Origin: Nanobdellota archaeon
GTDB taxonomy: Archaea; Nanobdellota; Nanobdellia; Woesearchaeales; GW2011-AR15
Reading direction: 5' to 3'
NCBI GenBank assembly: GCA_013335235.1
Contig: JAAXVZ010000014.1
Coordinates: 4,302 to 12,630, forward strand
DNA length: 8,329 nucleotides
Shown here: positions 5,853-8,329 of the stretch, piece by piece
Numbering within the stretch: the first letter of the stretch is position 1
Layout of the letters: each line of letters opens with the position of its first letter
Position numbers and translations under genes: made by a program
The notes under the pieces: model-generated
Told to the model about the DNA's origin: nothing
The model's database searches: none
What the model saw: the letters and a program-made list of their open reading frames with translations, nothing else

Positions 5853-6440
5853 ATGAGGTGCGTGAAGTGCAAGAAGACAGCTACAGTCATGCTTCCAAAT
5901 ATGTGCTGCTGCAGGCCTTGTTTTTTTGAGATTGCTGAAAAACGGGTAAGGGCAGAGATAAGGCAGAATCATCTGCTTGAAAAGAATGACAAAATCTTAC
6001 TCTTTGATGATGGAAGCAATGAAGCCTCAGTATCTAAAACCTTGCTTCAGAGCATCTTGGGCAGAATGCCTTATACTCTGGATATCCGAAAACAAAAGTA
6101 TCATCCCGATAAGAATATAACTGGCAGCTGGAGCAAGGTCGTTGTACCATGGTGTGCAGAGTATGAAGGTGAAGCTCTACTTTCTTCTGTAACTGGAGAC
6201 CAACCAGAGAAAAGGTTAGGGCATTATATGTCCGGAAAAAAACAGATTGTGAAACTTTTGCTACCTTTATCAAAGGCAGAGATTGATACTTATGCAGAGC
6301 TGTGCGGAAAGCATACAAAGAGCAAGCAGCTAACAAACCCTTTGTCTTGTTTTTTATCTGCAATAATAAAAGAGAATCCAGAGGTATCTTTCTCTCTATT
6401 GAAGAGCGCAAGAGAGATTCGCGGGTTGAGGAGAAGATAA
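5853..6440 (+). CDS. Shortened Ncs6/TtuA-like protein lacking the PP-loop ATP-binding motif
   Basis: 195 residues from ATG 5853. Ncs6/TtuA-type proteins activate tRNA with ATP for 2-thiolation of uridine and run to about 300 residues. Seen: an N-terminal zinc finger with C3/C6 and C20/C23 (MRCVKCKK; CCCRPCFFE); then KRVRAEIRQNHLLEKNDKIL at 30-49, the typical linker just before the PP-loop. Where SGGKDS is expected there is FDDGSNEAS (51-59). WCAEYEGEALLSSVTGD (100-116) corresponds to the family GHNLDDEAQ-type block, and LLLPLSKAEIDTYAEL (135-150), then C166 and PEVSFSLLKS (176-185), match the C-terminal part. Roughly 80-100 residues between PP-loop and GHN block, including the catalytic Cys pair, are missing. 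Inference: a thiolase-fold protein that has lost adenylation activity, now a pseudo-enzyme, tRNA-binding partner or decaying paralogue. The frame is intact. The family assignment rests on motif order only. Confidence 0.7.
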   Translation: MRCVKCKKTATVMLPNMCCCRPCFFEIAEKRVRAEIRQNHLLEKNDKILLFDDGSNEASVSKTLLQSILGRMPYTLDIRKQKYHPDKNITGSWSKVVVPWCAEYEGEALLSSVTGDQPEKRLGHYMSGKKQIVKLLLPLSKAEIDTYAELCGKHTKSKQLTNPLSCFLSAIIKENPEVSFSLLKSAREIRGLRRR

Positions 6441-6447
6441 TATAAAT
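6441..6447 (+). promoter_or_regulatory. TATA box for the PLD-like gene
   Basis: TATAAAT starts immediately after the stop codon of the upstream gene and is centred 25 nt before ATG 6469. It implies independent leaderless transcription despite a gap of only 28 bases. Confidence 0.6.
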
Positions 6448-6468
6448 CCTTTCAGTTATGTCTGTAGT

Positions 6469-7788
6469 ATGCGGCTCTCACTTATGTTCTTTGCATGCCT
6501 TCTCTTCTTGCTGATAATACTGGTCTGTATAATCCTTATGGTTCCTCCTTCAATAACAGCAAACACAAATCGTGAGGATGTAGCAAATATCTCCATATTC
6601 TTCTGCCCAAGGGACATGTGCAAGGAAGCCATGATGATGCATATCCTGGCAGCAGAGGATATAAAATGCGCATTCTACGAGTTAAATCTTCCGGATTTAA
6701 TCGAGTTGCTGTCAGAAAAAAAAGCCAAGGTGGTCCTAGAGGACTCAAATAACCTCTCAGGTTTCCGTTCAGGCTATTCAAGCGCGCTGATGCACAATAA
6801 ATTCTGTGTCCTAGACAATGAGACAATCATCACCGGCAGCATGAACCCCACCATCAATGACAATTATAAAAACAACAATAATCTCCTTATAATACATTCA
6901 TCCGGGCTTGCATCTAATTATCTTTTGGAATTTGATGAATTGTGGAACAATATATACGGAGACGGAAAGCCGGTCAAAGAACCAGAAGTGACGCTTGCCA
7001 CCATAAAGATAGAGAACTATTTCTGCCCTGAAGATTCCTGCAAATACCATGCGGTTGAGGCACTGAAAAAAGCAAAGCATTCAATTTACTTTATGACTTT
7101 CTCTTTCACAGACGAGGATATAGGGAACCTTCTTTATAACAAGTATATGTCCGGGGTTGAGGTGAAAGGCGTCTTTGAAGAGAGGCAGATAAGCGATTAT
7201 TCAACCTATAATCTCCTAGCGGACGTTTCTCGTATCGACAGGAACAAGTACACGATGCACCACAAGGTCTTCATAATAGATAATGAGACAGTCATCACCG
7301 GATCATATAACCCGACAAATAACGCGAATCTCAGGAATGATGAGAACATGTTGATAATCCATGACAATAGGGTTGCTGGTTTTTTCATGGAAGAGTTCAG
7401 TTATGTGTATTCACTAGATGAAGAGGCATCTGAACATGATGTCATAAGGCTTACAAAGATAATGTATAATCCAAAAGGAAAGGATGAAGGAAGCGAGTTT
7501 GTCGAAGTCGAAAATACTGCAAAAGAAACAATAGATTTGAGCTATTATTCCCTTTTTGATAACAAGACAGAAATGCGGCTCTCAGGCATGGTTGCCGGCG
7601 GAGAAAAAACAAAGATTTTCCCAAGCTTTTCACTGAAGAACAAAGAAGGAATTGTCCTTCTTAAACATGGACCCGCAGTAATAGATAGTGTCTATTGGGA
7701 CGAGTCTATGACCACTGATACGAACGAAGGGACATATCTTGCCAGGGAAAATAACGTCAGTAATCCGTTTTGGATATCAATACCTTGA
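6469..7788 (+). CDS. Membrane-anchored phospholipase D-like protein with lamin-tail-like C-terminus
   Basis: The 439 residues contain two PLD half-sites, the fold used by Nuc-type nucleases and phospholipases through a phospho-His intermediate. Seen: a hydrophobic N-terminal helix (about 3-25), signal peptide or anchor. Lobe 1 has FFCPRDMC (44-51), the HxKx4D motif H109/K111/D116 and GSMNPT (123-128). Lobe 2 has YFCPEDSC (184-191), then AVEALKKAKHSIYFMTFSF, motif H264/K266/D271 and GSYNPT (278-283). Both HKD motifs are complete, so an active enzyme is expected. Each lobe carries a CPxDxC pair likely to form a disulfide outside the cell. Residues 326-439 (IRLTKIMYNPKG, then SEFVEVENTAKETIDLS) resemble a lamin-tail domain, common at the ends of secreted nucleases. 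Lobe 1 is shorter between its Cys pair and HKD (63 versus 78 residues). Inferred role: extracytoplasmic nuclease or phosphodiesterase; the substrate is not shown. Confidence 0.88.
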   Translation: MRLSLMFFACLLFLLIILVCIILMVPPSITANTNREDVANISIFFCPRDMCKEAMMMHILAAEDIKCAFYELNLPDLIELLSEKKAKVVLEDSNNLSGFRSGYSSALMHNKFCVLDNETIITGSMNPTINDNYKNNNNLLIIHSSGLASNYLLEFDELWNNIYGDGKPVKEPEVTLATIKIENYFCPEDSCKYHAVEALKKAKHSIYFMTFSFTDEDIGNLLYNKYMSGVEVKGVFEERQISDYSTYNLLADVSRIDRNKYTMHHKVFIIDNETVITGSYNPTNNANLRNDENMLIIHDNRVAGFFMEEFSYVYSLDEEASEHDVIRLTKIMYNPKGKDEGSEFVEVENTAKETIDLSYYSLFDNKTEMRLSGMVAGGEKTKIFPSFSLKNKEGIVLLKHGPAVIDSVYWDESMTTDTNEGTYLARENNVSNPFWISIP

Positions 7789-7790
7789 GC

Positions 7791-7806
7791 GCTTGCAGCA
7801 GCAAGC
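7791..7806 (+). terminator. Short hairpin after the PLD-like gene
   Basis: GCTTGC, loop AGCA, GCAAGC: a perfect 6-bp stem two bases past the TGA and directly against the next TATA box. There is no T-run after it, so a termination role is only possible. It may also insulate the two genes or bind a regulator. Confidence 0.3.
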
Positions 7807-7816
7807 TAATTAATAA
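7807..7816 (+). promoter_or_regulatory. TATA box for the gene at 7836
   Basis: TAATTAATAA is centred about 25 nt before ATG 7836, which supports that start and a leaderless transcript. Confidence 0.5.
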
Positions 7817-7835
7817 CCTCACCTTTCATCAGGAA

Positions 7836-8329
7836 ATGATTGTTCTGGTAAATTTGCCTCCAGCAACCCCAGAGATGCCGCCTTCTGGGCTTTCATACCT
7901 TTCAGGTGCAATAGGTAGCAGATATTATGACATGAATCTTTGGCTTTTCCATAATATGGATAAGACAAAATGGTATGAGCAGGATAATGAGTTCTGGTTA
8001 AACACTCTTCCACAATCAAGGTTGATTGAGAGATATGCCCGATTCTTGGCAGGCCTAAAAGCAGACACATACGGGTTTTCTGGCAACAAATTCTCAATCC
8101 CGATATTTCAAAAAACAGCAAAATATTTGAAAGCTTGGCAGAAAACGCATATCGTGCTTGGCGGAAGCGCAGTCACATCGGCAATCACACTTCCAGAGGC
8201 AGACTGCATGTTCCATGGAGATAATTTTGATGAGTTCATAAAAGTTTCAAAAAAAAAGACCAGAGGCATAGTAAGTTGCAGTCTTGCAAATATCTCAGCT
8301 ATCCCTCACCATAGAAACGGTTCACCTTA
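7836..8329 (+). CDS. B12-binding-domain radical SAM-type protein, N-terminal part, cut by the window edge
   Basis: The frame is open from ATG 7836 to the end of the window (164 complete codons). Seen: MIVLVNLPPATPEMPPSGLSYLSGAI-like opening (residues 1-26), the usual start of cobalamin-binding radical SAM proteins, with PPSGLSYLS at 15-23. YDMN (31-34) follows where a D-x-N is common. Then come ADTYGFSGNKFS at 76-87 and HIVLGGSAVTS at 105-115, matching the Rossmann-like strand-and-glycine pattern of that domain. The block expected to read GEGE is HGDNFDEF at 127-134. The canonical DxHxxG cobalamin motif is absent, as in many class B members. The radical SAM CxxxCxxC lies beyond the window, so enzyme class and substrate cannot be named. 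A run of eight A near 8240-8247 keeps frame but is a slippage-prone spot. Own TATA box. Confidence 0.7.
   Translation, partial: MIVLVNLPPATPEMPPSGLSYLSGAIGSRYYDMNLWLFHNMDKTKWYEQDNEFWLNTLPQSRLIERYARFLAGLKADTYGFSGNKFSIPIFQKTAKYLKAWQKTHIVLGGSAVTSAITLPEADCMFHGDNFDEFIKVSKKKTRGIVSCSLANISAIPHHRNGSP

Overview
The window reads as a compact archaeal chromosome segment, most likely from a DPANN-type lineage (Woesearchaeota-like; this placement is an inference from protein style, with no database search behind it). The archaeal evidence is an N-terminal HerA HAS-barrel/ATPase segment, a NurA nuclease, an archaeal-type topoisomerase I with three C-terminal zinc ribbons, and a Ncs6/TtuA-related protein. 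Eight of the nine genes have an A/T-rich TATA-like box centred about 25-30 nt before the start codon and lack a usable Shine-Dalgarno motif, which is the pattern of leaderless archaeal transcription. Composition is moderate, roughly 40-45% G+C by eye, rising to about 56% in the first 116 bases.

Layout. Bases 1-1505 (minus strand) hold the DNA end-resection pair nurA then herA, and both are damaged. nurA has an in-frame TGA at codon 40, just before its first catalytic Asp. herA loses homology immediately after the Walker A lysine and runs into G+C-richer unrelated sequence ending in TGA. Divergent from nurA lies a secreted-start, three-pass membrane protein with a Cys-rich head and several membrane histidines (1581-2321). 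Next comes topA (2356-4593, plus), complete, with all expected catalytic residues. Convergent with topA is a minus-strand two-gene unit: a four-pass membrane protein of unknown function (4717-5631) translationally coupled by an ATGA overlap to a 47-residue zinc-ribbon protein (4577-4720), whose 3' end overlaps topA.

The 221-base divergent spacer 5632-5852 carries the promoters of both flanking genes. It also carries a 36-nt interrupted hairpin, which read on the minus strand has a GCAA (GNRA) tetraloop, and a 16-bp palindrome. Then follow, all on the plus strand, a shortened Ncs6/TtuA-like protein whose PP-loop ATP-binding motif has been lost (5853-6440), a membrane-anchored phospholipase D-like protein with two intact HKD motifs and a lamin-tail-like C-terminus (6469-7788), and the start of what looks like a B12-binding/radical SAM protein, cut by the window edge (7836-8329).

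The genes do not form one obvious pathway. herA/nurA and topA are DNA-processing housekeeping genes; the rest are an envelope or redox-like protein, small zinc proteins and an extracytoplasmic PLD protein. The points most worth following are the twin lesions in nurA and herA, the PP-loop-less thiolase-like protein, and the structured spacer RNA candidate.
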